A stretch of DNA of 64,000 nucleotides from Martinezella lusitana (GTDB lineage Bacteria > Pseudomonadota > Alphaproteobacteria > Rhizobiales > Rhizobiaceae): the NCBI RefSeq assembly GCF_016901135.1, contig NZ_JAFEVL010000030.1, positions 310,001-374,000 of the forward strand, given 5' to 3'. The position numbers and the translations under genes are program-made. Positions 16,581 to 24,242 of the stretch are shown one piece after another. Positions within the stretch are counted from its first letter, which is position 1; the number at the start of each line of letters is the position of its first letter. The notes beneath the pieces were generated by a model. The model made no database searches, was not told where the DNA came from, and saw only the letters and a list, made by a program, of their open reading frames with translations.

Positions 16581-17294
16581 GTGAAAATGCAACAGGAGAC
16601 GTTTCCGGTCGAGCTGGCTGAATTGGCAGCGGCATTACAGATAAACTCGGAAATCTTTAACGCCAACCGGGAGGCATTGGCGCTAAGAAAAGAAGTCGAG
16701 AGCGCAGCAAGAATTTTCATATTTGACCACGAGACGCAGGCTGAGACTTTTACACGGGCGTATGGAATTAAAAACGCGCTCAAATGCTGCCTCGCTTTGC
16801 TCTCGGCAAATATCGACCCGGCCAAATACGAGAATGTGCGCGATTTGGGCTGTGGCTCGGGCGTGTTCGGATTGACGTTCGCGTTTCTCGCCGCGAACCC
16901 GATGCTGCGTCTGACCTTCGTCGATCAATCGCCTTTGCACTTGAATATCGCGCAAACGGTGATGGCCGATTCCGGATGCGCCGGCAGTTTCAGCTTTCTC
17001 AACCAGACCCTGCCTCCAGATTTGCCGTCGAGCTCGGACCTAGACCTCATATCCTATTGGTTTTGCGAAAATGGTCACGTAGCGAGCGATGCCAATTTGA
17101 TCGATCGTCTGATCGGTCGTGAAGCGATCATCGTGGATTACGAGAAGGTCATCTCGGGCATCGTCGATCACATTCCAAAGTACCTTATTGTAAAAGACCG
17201 GTGGTCGGTGGAATCGGACGTGCCCTTGCATATGAGGGACATCGTAGGAGATGAGAGCGTGAGGAGTTACGGGATCCACATCGTCAGGGCTTGA
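16581..17294 (+). CDS. Predicted class I SAM-dependent methyltransferase
   Basis: A 237-residue protein (GTG 16581 or ATG 16587). Residues 88-94 are DLGCGSG, the SAM-binding motif I. A hydrophobic strand ending in an acidic residue (LTFVDQS) about 20 residues later fits motif II. The remainder is not diagnostic of a substrate. By eye, base composition is visibly more AT-rich than its neighbours and codons are less GC3-biased, suggesting acquisition. It is alone in orientation between two minus-strand metal/cofactor importers and converges on the ModA-like gene. Its substrate is unknown. Confidence 0.65.
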   Translation: MKMQQETFPVELAELAAALQINSEIFNANREALALRKEVESAARIFIFDHETQAETFTRAYGIKNALKCCLALLSANIDPAKYENVRDLGCGSGVFGLTFAFLAANPMLRLTFVDQSPLHLNIAQTVMADSGCAGSFSFLNQTLPPDLPSSSDLDLISYWFCENGHVASDANLIDRLIGREAIIVDYEKVISGIVDHIPKYLIVKDRWSVESDVPLHMRDIVGDESVRSYGIHIVRA

Positions 17295-17327
17295 TCTCAT
17301 CAGCGGGCATTTCGACGCATAGGCAGG

Positions 17328-18068
17328 CTATTCGGATCGGTCGGTTGAAACAAATCCGGCGTCTCGCAATATCTCCTGCCCTTGCCGCGACAGCAGAAAA
17401 TCACACAGGCCTTTCGCTTGAGCACCTGCATTCTTGCGGACCGCTACGCCGTACTCAATGGTTGGCTGGAACTCCGTTGGGATCTCGACGACGCTGAAAA
17501 CCGGATCGGCCTCCAGGAGACGAGCGTTCGAATAGTAACTCATCATGAGATCGGCCGCGCCGTCGATGATCAGATAGCCGCCGCCTTTGCCCCGCGGCGG
17601 TGCCGGCGAATTGCGGCCACCGACCAATTGCAGCGCCCGGGATTTCATCGCCCTGCCCCTGCCCGGATGTTTGGCCTCGATAAGGTCGAAGACCTCGAAG
17701 GCATAGTCGCCGCCGGGATCATCGCCGGGCGTCGACGTGCCGATCCTCACCCGAGGATCGGATAGAATCGCAAGAAAATTCTCGGTCGTCAGACCAAGAT
17801 CGGCACGCGCAAGCATACAGAGCCGGTTGCGCGCAAAGCAGATGGCTTCTTCGGTGATGCCGGCTGACGCGAGGCGTTGCGGATGCGCCATGTTGGCCGA
17901 GACGAAGAGATCGAATGCCTCGCCCGCCTCGATCCGCTCACGCAGCAGTCCGGCAGGCCCGAGTGTCAGCGAGACCGCGATGCCGGTCGCATGCGCGAAA
18001 GCCGTAATGATCGCCGGAAAGGCATGCCGCATGCTGCCGGCGGACAGGACATGGACTGGTTCGGTCAT
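17328..18068 (-). CDS. ModA-like substrate-binding protein without signal peptide
   Basis: A 246-residue type 2 binding fold related to molybdate-binding ModA. It opens directly with VHVLSAGSMRHAFPAIITAF (compare the mature ModA start) and continues with AGEAFDLFVSANMAHP, FARNRLCMLARAD and GTSTPGDDPGGDYAFEVF. There is no signal sequence, although family members are normally exported. It overlaps the upstream ATPase gene by ATGA, placing it as the last gene of a FecCD-type importer operon. A cytoplasmic oxyanion/metal sensor or chaperone, or a protein exported by another route, are the options. Molybdate or tungstate as ligand is an inference from the fold. Confidence 0.75.
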   Translation of the reverse strand: MTEPVHVLSAGSMRHAFPAIITAFAHATGIAVSLTLGPAGLLRERIEAGEAFDLFVSANMAHPQRLASAGITEEAICFARNRLCMLARADLGLTTENFLAILSDPRVRIGTSTPGDDPGGDYAFEVFDLIEAKHPGRGRAMKSRALQLVGGRNSPAPPRGKGGGYLIIDGAADLMMSYYSNARLLEADPVFSVVEIPTEFQPTIEYGVAVRKNAGAQAKGLCDFLLSRQGQEILRDAGFVSTDRSE

Positions 18069-18853
18069 GGGCGATTTCCTTTTCTGTCTCTTTGCCGGAA
18101 CAGCGGCACGAAAGCGGTTTCCTCCAACTGGCCGCTGCCGAGTTTCGCCGAACGAACCGGGATGCCGTAGAGCGCTTCGAGATTGGCCTCGGTCATCACC
18201 TCGTCGGTGGCGCCGAACACGGTTTTCGCTCCATCGAGCATGAGCAGGACCTTGTCGGCCACCGCCACCGCATGGTTGGGCTGGTGGGTGGTAAAGGCGA
18301 TGGCAAGCTTTTCACGATCGGCCAGCTTGGCAAGCAGCGAGAGCACCACATCCTGATTTTTAAGGTCGAGCGCGGAGGCCGGCTCGTCGAGCAGCAGCAC
18401 CGCGTTTTCGCCGGCCAGCGCCCGGGCGATCAGCACGAGCTGGCGCTCGCCGCCGGAAAGTGCGTTGATATTGCGCGGTGCATAGTCGGCCATGCCGGTG
18501 GCGTCGAGCGCCTCCATCGCCTTGTCGACGTCGATCTTGCGCGGCGTCTGGAAGAGCGCGATGTAGCGGGCGCGGCCCATCAGCACGACATCAAGCACCG
18601 AATAGGGAAAAGAGCCGGCAAATTCCTGCGGCACGAAGCCGGTGCGCGGATTCAATTCCATGCTGCCCGAGGTTGGCTTCAGAAGGCCGGCCAGCACCCG
18701 CAGCAAGGTGGATTTGCCGCGGCCGTTCGGCCCGAGGATCGCCGTGATCTCCCCCGCGCTCAGGTCAAAGTCGAGATCGCGAAACTGCCAGCGCTCGCCG
18801 TCATAGGACTGGCTGGCCCTTTCGATGCGCAGCATGGCCGCATCAGAAATCAC
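18065..18853 (-). CDS. ABC importer ATP-binding protein, FepC/MolC type
   Basis: About 262 residues. Walker A is GPNGRGKSTLL, the signature LSGGERQLVLIARAL, Walker B AVLLLDEPASALD and the switch histidine TTHQPNH. The GTG at 18853 has AGAGAGG just upstream and overlaps the permease stop; ATG 18835 is the first methionine and homology begins there, so the exact start is uncertain. It pairs with the following FecCD-type permease and overlaps the ModA-like gene by ATGA. Confidence 0.9.
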   Translation of the reverse strand: MISDAAMLRIERASQSYDGERWQFRDLDFDLSAGEITAILGPNGRGKSTLLRVLAGLLKPTSGSMELNPRTGFVPQEFAGSFPYSVLDVVLMGRARYIALFQTPRKIDVDKAMEALDATGMADYAPRNINALSGGERQLVLIARALAGENAVLLLDEPASALDLKNQDVVLSLLAKLADREKLAIAFTTHQPNHAVAVADKVLLMLDGAKTVFGATDEVMTEANLEALYGIPVRSAKLGSGQLEETAFVPLFRQRDRKGNRP

Positions 18854-19877
18854 GCACACCTCTCTGGGTCTGTTTCAGGACCATGGCGAAAACAGGCGTG
18901 CCGATCAGCGCGGTCAGGATACCAAGCGGAATTTCCGTGCTGGTGGCGGTGCGGGCAACAGTATCGATGATCAGCAGGTAGAGCGCCCCGATCATCAGCG
19001 AGGCCGGCATCATCACCCGATGATCGGGTCCGACGAGCATGCGCGCCATATGCGGCACGACAAGACCGACCCAGCCGATGATTCCGCTGACGGCCACCTG
19101 CGCCGCGACAATGCACGAGACGAGCACAAGGATCAGCCAACGCAGCGGCTCGACGTTGACACCGAGGGCGCGGGCATCCTCATCACCGATCGACAGGAGA
19201 TTGATGCGCCAGCGCAGGCCGAGCAACAACAGGCTGCCAACCAGGACCGGTCCCGAAATCAGATAGAATTTCTCCCAGTCGGCGGTGGCGAAACTGCCGA
19301 GCAGCCAGAAGACCATGGCCGGCAGCTTGTCTTCGGTGTCGGCGAGATATTGTACGAGGCTGACCAGCGCCGCAAAGAAGCCACTCACCACCACACCTGC
19401 CAGCACAAGCGCCAGAATATTGCGCCGCGCGACGATGCCGTTCAGCGCGTAGACGAGAATGACAGCCGAAAGCCCGAAGGCGAAGGCCGAGGCAAGCAGG
19501 CCATAACGGGGAAAGCTCAGGAGAATGGCAAGCGTGCCGCCGAAGGCAGCCCCTGAGGACACGCCCATCACCTGCGGCCCGACCAGCGGATTGCGGAAGA
19601 CACCCTGCAGCGTCGCGCCCGACAGCGCCAGGCCGGCGCCGGCCAGGAGCGCCAGCAGGATGCGCGGCATGCGCACCGTGAATACGACGTTCGCCTCCGT
19701 CGGCGTGACCGGCACCTCCGGCGCGGAAACACGCGCGCAAAGGATCTCGATCACCCGTGCGAACGGGATGTCGTAGCGCCCGATGCCAAGGGCGGCGATC
19801 GCAGCCGCCACCAGGAGGATCACCAGCATCGCGATGATCACGCGTGGCTGATATCGCGGAAAGGCCTCACCACTCAT
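18843..19877 (-). CDS. ABC importer permease, FecCD family
   Basis: A 344-residue membrane protein with about ten helices and FecCD hallmarks: LALSGATLQGVFRNPLVGP, MGVSSGAAFGG, GWVGLVVPHMARMLVGPDH and GILTALIGTPVFAMVL. ATGA overlap with the binding-protein gene upstream and overlap with the ATPase downstream show one operon. This FecCD class also includes the MolB channel of MolABC molybdate/tungstate importers, which matters here because of the ModA-like gene in the same operon. Confidence 0.93.
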   Translation of the reverse strand: MSGEAFPRYQPRVIIAMLVILLVAAAIAALGIGRYDIPFARVIEILCARVSAPEVPVTPTEANVVFTVRMPRILLALLAGAGLALSGATLQGVFRNPLVGPQVMGVSSGAAFGGTLAILLSFPRYGLLASAFAFGLSAVILVYALNGIVARRNILALVLAGVVVSGFFAALVSLVQYLADTEDKLPAMVFWLLGSFATADWEKFYLISGPVLVGSLLLLGLRWRINLLSIGDEDARALGVNVEPLRWLILVLVSCIVAAQVAVSGIIGWVGLVVPHMARMLVGPDHRVMMPASLMIGALYLLIIDTVARTATSTEIPLGILTALIGTPVFAMVLKQTQRGVRDF

Positions 19878-20938
19878 TGCGCAGCGCGATAATCGGTGCG
19901 GTAGAATTCCTTGTAATAGGCCTGCGCCTGCGCCTGCATGTCGATGTCCTTGAAACGCTCCGGATAAAGCGTCTTTGCCATCCAGAGCTCGCCGAGCGCC
20001 ATCGCCTCAGGCATCGGATAGCCCCAGGCCTTGGCATATTCCGGCATCAGGTAGATGCGGCCGTTCTTGACGGCATCGATCGTCTGCCAGGAATCAGCTT
20101 TCCTGATTTCATCCACGACGGCCGGATAACGCTCCTGCACGAAAATGACGGCCGGATTCCATATCAGCACATCCTCCATCGTCACCTGCTTGAAGCCGGC
20201 GATCGAATTCGCGACATTGCGGGCGCCAGCGCGCTCCATCATGAGACCGGTGTATTTGCCATGGCCATAGGTGGTGAGGTCCGGATTTGCCATATAGATG
20301 GCCACGCGCTTGTCTTCCGGAATATCCGCAAGTCGGTCAGCGACAAGCTTGCGGGTCTTCTTCGTAACCGCAATCATTTCCTCGCCCTTGTCCTTGCGGC
20401 CAAGCACATCGGCGATCAGCCGCACGCCGGTTGCAAAGCCGGCGTCGATTGCCGCCGGCTCGTCCTTGACGCTTGGGTTGAGCTTGACCGCCTCTTCCGG
20501 CGGGACATCGAGAAGCGAAACCGCGACCACCGAAAGACCCGCATCCTCGATCTGCTTTACCATGTCGGCCGGCGCATAATTGGTGACGAAAACCACATCC
20601 GGCTTGAGCTTGAGAAGCTCCTCGATATTGACCTTGGTGAGGCCACCCGGTGTCGCGAGGCTCGGAAGCTGCGGCGCGAGACGCACATAATTGGCACCAA
20701 GCTGCTTCTTCCACTCGTCGAGAACGCCGACCACCTTGTCCATCGCGTCGAGCTGGACTGCAATGTTGAGGGTCTGGTGCTGCAGGATGACGACGCGGTT
20801 CACGGTGTCCGGAATATGCACCTGGCGGCCGATCTGATCTGTCACCACACGGTCAGCCCAGGCGGGCGTCGAGAATAATATGCTGCCGAGTGCAATAGCA
20901 ATTTTCGCGACAGGGATCAGGCGGTCGAGTTTAAGCAT
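19874..20938 (-). CDS. Periplasmic binding protein of FecCD-type importer (MolA-like candidate)
   Basis: A 354-residue class III binding protein. ATG 20938 is chosen because AGGAG lies 8 nt upstream; an upstream TTG lacks support. The signal peptide ends in LFSTPAWA. The first lobe has VNRVVILQHQTLNIAVQLDAMDKVVG, the second ARNVANSIAGFKQVTMEDVLIWNPAVIFV. The C-terminal half has YAKAWGYPMPEAMALGELWMAKTLYPE, common to MolA- and vitamin/metal-complex binders. It is the first gene of the four-gene operon and divergent from the SufR-like regulator. The cargo is a metal complex or oxyanion, not certain which. Confidence 0.88.
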   Translation of the reverse strand: MLKLDRLIPVAKIAIALGSILFSTPAWADRVVTDQIGRQVHIPDTVNRVVILQHQTLNIAVQLDAMDKVVGVLDEWKKQLGANYVRLAPQLPSLATPGGLTKVNIEELLKLKPDVVFVTNYAPADMVKQIEDAGLSVVAVSLLDVPPEEAVKLNPSVKDEPAAIDAGFATGVRLIADVLGRKDKGEEMIAVTKKTRKLVADRLADIPEDKRVAIYMANPDLTTYGHGKYTGLMMERAGARNVANSIAGFKQVTMEDVLIWNPAVIFVQERYPAVVDEIRKADSWQTIDAVKNGRIYLMPEYAKAWGYPMPEAMALGELWMAKTLYPERFKDIDMQAQAQAYYKEFYRTDYRAAQ

Positions 20939-20963
20939 GGGATTCTCCTGGAAGAGGCCCAAC

Positions 20964-20993
20964 CGCTATCATTATATTTTTCCGTATACAACG
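20964..20993. promoter_or_regulatory. Imperfect dyad in divergent promoter of importer and SufR-like gene
   Basis: An AT-rich segment bounded by CGCTATCAT and GTATACAACG. The ends are imperfectly inverted (CGnT...AnCG) with a T-rich centre, loosely recalling ModE-type operators (CGTTATAT-N8-ATATAACG). It lies 26 bp upstream of the binding-protein ATG. Similarity is weak; this is a candidate site only. Confidence 0.3.
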
Positions 20994-21126
20994 GTGTCAG
21001 TTCGCCTTGGATCTCAGACTGATGGAGAGGGTGCGCGAGCCTCACAGTACAACCCATTTTTCCAAAAGCGAGTTTGAAGCGCCTGTCGGGATTGATGGCT
21101 CTTCGCGGCTCGACTATATACCAAGC

Positions 21127-21813
21127 ATGGCTTTGGAATATCATCTCGCCGGTAGCTTGACCGATACGGAAGCGGAGAAACGCCAGGGGCGGCCCGCATC
21201 CGAGCGGATTCTCACGCTTTTGAAGATGCGCGGCTCACAAACCTCTGCGGCGCTTGGCGCTGCTCTTGGAACGACCGGGGAGAACGCGCGCCAGCAGCTC
21301 GTCAAACTGGCGGCGGATGGTCTCGTCGAAGCGCGTTCTCAAGCCAAGGGCGTCGGTCGGCCGCAACAGGAGTGGGAGCTGACGGAGCGCGGGCACGGAT
21401 TTTTCCCCGATACGCATGGAGAGCTTGCCGTCAGCCTGATCAAGGCGGTTCGCAACACGCTCGGCGAGGCCGCGCTTGACCAATTGATTACCGCAAGGGA
21501 GGACGAAACGCGGGTCGTCTACTCTGCCGCTCTCGAAGGCGTCGATGACCTGGAGGCACGCATTGCAGCCCTTGCGGCGCAACGATCCGTCGAAGGCTAT
21601 ATGGCCGAATGGCGTCGGACGAATGAAGGCGATGCATGGCTCCTGATCGAGAACCACTGTCCGATATGCGCGGCCGCAACGACCTGCCAGGGCTTCTGCA
21701 GATCGGAACTGGCGGTGTTTCGCGATGTCCTTGGCGAGGATTGCACGGTAGAACGTGAGGAGCACATTCTACACGGCGCTCGCCGTTGCGCTTATCGCAT
21801 TTCGCCGCACTAG
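21127..21813 (+). CDS. SufR-like iron-sulfur transcriptional regulator
   Basis: A 228-residue regulator from ATG 21127, where the family homology begins; the frame is open further upstream. The N-terminal winged helix (about 25-85) includes RILTLLKMRGSQTSAALGAALG and a GRPQQEWELTERG wing. C-terminal cysteines at 178, 191, 206 and 221 are spaced C-X12-C-X14-C-X14-C, close to the SufR cluster motif, with extra cysteines at 181 and 187. It probably binds an Fe-S cluster and DNA as a dimer. It is divergent from the FecCD/ModA-like operon and is its likely regulator, linking import to iron or redox status. Confidence 0.85.
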   Translation: MALEYHLAGSLTDTEAEKRQGRPASERILTLLKMRGSQTSAALGAALGTTGENARQQLVKLAADGLVEARSQAKGVGRPQQEWELTERGHGFFPDTHGELAVSLIKAVRNTLGEAALDQLITAREDETRVVYSAALEGVDDLEARIAALAAQRSVEGYMAEWRRTNEGDAWLLIENHCPICAAATTCQGFCRSELAVFRDVLGEDCTVEREEHILHGARRCAYRISPH

Positions 21814-21881
21814 ACGCCGACGGCGGCGCGACCGCACGACAGAAATTTCGTTAAAGCGCAATAAGGCAAGGCGGGACGATC

Positions 21882-22010
21882 ATGCAAGAAGACTGGTACA
21901 CACTCATCGTTGGAAAAGGCAACGTGAACGAGGGTCTCGTCCGCATCGTTGCCTTCATCGCGTTGTACATTTGTGTCTTCGGAACGCTGTTTTGGTGGCT
22001 GCTGGGCTAG
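21882..22010 (+). CDS. Small single-helix membrane protein, 42 residues
   Basis: An intact 42-codon frame starting with ATG 21882. It has a short polar N-terminus (MQEDWYTLIVGKGNVNEG) followed by one hydrophobic helix (LVRIVAFIALYICVFGTLFW) and a tiny WLLG tail. GCGGGA precedes the start. It lies 68 nt downstream of the SufR-like gene on the same strand, so it may be cotranscribed. I do not recognise a family. The clean positive-charge-then-helix pattern favours a real small inner-membrane protein. Confidence 0.5.
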   Translation: MQEDWYTLIVGKGNVNEGLVRIVAFIALYICVFGTLFWWLLG

Positions 22011-22411
22011 TCGCCAAACCGTCGCCCTCACCGGCAAGCTTTCGATTTCGGCAGGACGCCTGGTGGGTTCCAGGACTTTGACCGTGCCCGCACGCGGATG
22101 CTCGTCACCAGCCCCATGTGAGCGATCAAAACCAATCGATCACCCCCCCCGCAAGAAGCAACATTGGCGGATTTGGCAGCATCGCAACAGCGCTGCGCTC
22201 TTGATTCATGGCTTTCCCAGGCGCGTCGATCACACGAAACAACGCCTATTGACTTTTCACAGATGAATATAATCTGCGTATATGCAAACTGGCAACCCGT
22301 CATGGCGGTGCCAGCATGGAGGTGGCGGGCCTGCCGGGTCCGATGTGAGGACGGAAAGTGGTCTCGAGCAGCATGCCACGCTGCGAGGCGCCACGTTCCG
22401 GGAGGAGTGAC
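22011..22411. other. Intergenic region without recognisable gene
   Basis: About 400 bp between the small membrane protein and the MFS gene. I see no convincing coding frame. It contains a run of eight C (22143-22150), and an AT-richer stretch around 22250-22285 that may hold the MFS promoter. Confidence 0.4.
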
Positions 22412-23737
22412 ATGACAGACGAAAATCCGGCGCTGCAAAGCGCCGTTCGCAAGGCGACCATCCGGCTTCTGCCCTTCCTGGGCTTGATGCTGATCCTGAA
22501 TTTTCTCGATCGATCGAATGTTGGCTTCGCCAAGACGGCCTATCAGGCCGACACTGGTCTTTCGGATGCGGCCTATGCCTTCGGGGCCGGTATTCTCTAC
22601 CTTGGCTACGCCACCTTCGAAGTGCCGAGCAACCTGATCATGCAGCGCGTCGGCGCTCGTCTCTGGCTCAGCCGGATCATGATCACTTGGGGCATCGTCT
22701 CGGCCTGCATGGTCTTTGCCCATACGGCGACGAGCTATTACATCGTCCGTTTCCTGCTCGGCGTCTGCGAAGCCGGCTTCTACCCGGGCGTATTGCTCTA
22801 TCTGACCTACTGGTTCCCCGCCAAACAACGTGCGCGGGCGACCGGCCTTTTCTATCTCGGCGTGCCCTTGGCTCTAGTCATCGGCGCACCCCTTTCCGGC
22901 TGGCTTCTCACTCATCACGACATGCTCGGTCTTGCCAACTGGCAATGGATGTTTGCGGTCGAAGGCCTGTCGGCGACGATCGTCGGCATCCTGGCGCTGT
23001 TCTTCCTGACGAGCCGTCCCAGCGAGGCGAAATGGCTGACCGCGGAGGAAAAAACGGCGCTCGTCTCTGTTATCGAATCAGAGGAGCGCGGCAAGCTCTC
23101 CGAGGTGAAGCATTCCGTCTTCGGTGTGCTTAAGGATTGGCGGGTCCTTGCCTTCATCGGCATCTATCTCTTCATTCAGGTGGGCGTCGGCCCTATCACC
23201 TTCTACCTGCCGGCGCGACTGGCGCAGGCCATGGGCGGCGGCGTCAATACCTGGGTCGGCGTGCTGCTCGGTCTGCCGTGGCTGTGCGCCCTGATCGCAA
23301 CGCGCTTCTTCACTGTTTATGCCGACCGGCACGACAATCACCGCATCGTCTGCATCGCCATGCTGACGGTCGGGACCATTGCACTGGGTATGATCGGGCT
23401 CACCATGAACCCCTGGATCATGGTAATCGCCGCCTGCATCGCGGTGCCGGGGCTCGCCTCATCGCAGCCGGTCTTCTGGAGCCTGCCGACCCGCTATCTC
23501 GGCGGTGTCGGCGCCGCAAGCGGCATCGCCTTCATCGTCTCGCTCGGCAATCTCGGCAGCTTCGCCTCGCCACAGATCAAGGCCTATGTCGATGCCGCCA
23601 CAGGCAACGGCGATATCGGCTTCTACATTCTCGCCGGCTGCTGCTTCCTGTCCGTAGTGCTCCTGCTGGCGCTCGGCCCGCACCGCCGCTGGATCGTCGA
23701 CAGCCAACAGACCGCCGGCAGCAGCCGCACGCACTAA
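22412..23737 (+). CDS. MFS transporter, anion:cation symporter type
   Basis: A 441-residue major-facilitator protein with twelve hydrophobic segments. It starts at ATG 22412 after GGGAGGAGTG. LILNFLDRSNVGFAK near helix 1 and the YFEVPSN-like FEVPSNLIMQRVGARLW after helix 2 are hallmarks of the ACS family (phthalate, glucarate and tartrate/allantoate porters). It likely imports an organic anion by proton symport across the inner membrane. The next plus-strand gene is an acyl-CoA synthetase 500 bp away, perhaps metabolically linked but separately transcribed. Confidence 0.9.
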   Translation: MTDENPALQSAVRKATIRLLPFLGLMLILNFLDRSNVGFAKTAYQADTGLSDAAYAFGAGILYLGYATFEVPSNLIMQRVGARLWLSRIMITWGIVSACMVFAHTATSYYIVRFLLGVCEAGFYPGVLLYLTYWFPAKQRARATGLFYLGVPLALVIGAPLSGWLLTHHDMLGLANWQWMFAVEGLSATIVGILALFFLTSRPSEAKWLTAEEKTALVSVIESEERGKLSEVKHSVFGVLKDWRVLAFIGIYLFIQVGVGPITFYLPARLAQAMGGGVNTWVGVLLGLPWLCALIATRFFTVYADRHDNHRIVCIAMLTVGTIALGMIGLTMNPWIMVIAACIAVPGLASSQPVFWSLPTRYLGGVGAASGIAFIVSLGNLGSFASPQIKAYVDAATGNGDIGFYILAGCCFLSVVLLLALGPHRRWIVDSQQTAGSSRTH

Positions 23738-23781
23738 GATGACAATGGCGGCTACCTGATTGTCCTTGTCCGACCCTCTCG

Positions 23782-23810
23782 CCTTCATCCCAATCGCATC
23801 GGGATGAAGG
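23782..23810 (+). terminator. Perfect hairpin downstream of MFS gene
   Basis: CCTTCATCCC, 9-nt loop, GGGATGAAGG: a perfect 10-bp stem 45 nt after the MFS stop. There is no U-run afterwards, so it may act as a Rho-dependent end or an mRNA 3' stabiliser. Confidence 0.45.
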
Positions 23811-24242
23811 TAGGGATCGATGATCGGCGGGTCGAGAGCGATCAAGCAAGGTGTTTCAGGAGCGCTCCTATGGCAATCGATGGAGCCACCGACCGCGCCT
23901 GCAATGCCGTCACCTATCGACATCGCTCAAAGCGAGATTGCGGAAGCACTGCGCAAGCCCCCCGAAATGACGCGTGCTCAGGCTTTCGACGCCGGCCTCG
24001 AGCGGCATTGACTGGAGCTGAGCGTTTGGCGATTTTTCGCGAAAAGCCTTGATTTAAAAGGCTTCGGGCGTGATCACTAAGATCGACGCTACAATCAATC
24101 GTAACATGCTTGCGGAAGATATCATCCCGAAGCGAAGATGTTGCACATGATTGGGGGTGGAGGGGCGACGGTCGCCATCACAAAGTATCATGAGGGTACG
24201 GATGGCTGTCTAGTCTCATTGCAATCTGGGAGGAGCGCAACA
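23811..24242. other. Intergenic region upstream of acyl-CoA synthetase
   Basis: No convincing gene. A short frame (start 23820, stop 24009-24011) ends in protein-like sequence (QSEIAEALRKPPEMTRAQAF), but its upstream part looks random. A partly paired element GCTTCGGGCGTGAT (24061-24074) and ATCATCCCGAAGC (24121-24133) could form a stem enclosing ~46 nt. Confidence 0.3.

Noticed and set aside
20964..20993. Assignment of the dyad as a true ModE operator
   Set aside because: Only the outer CGnT/AnCG bases agree and no ModE gene is in the window; kept only as a candidate site.
22028..22828. 266-codon minus-strand frame spanning the MFS 5' end and intergenic region
   Set aside because: Overlaps the MFS gene; sequence is low-complexity Arg/Ala/Gly without motifs or ribosome site.
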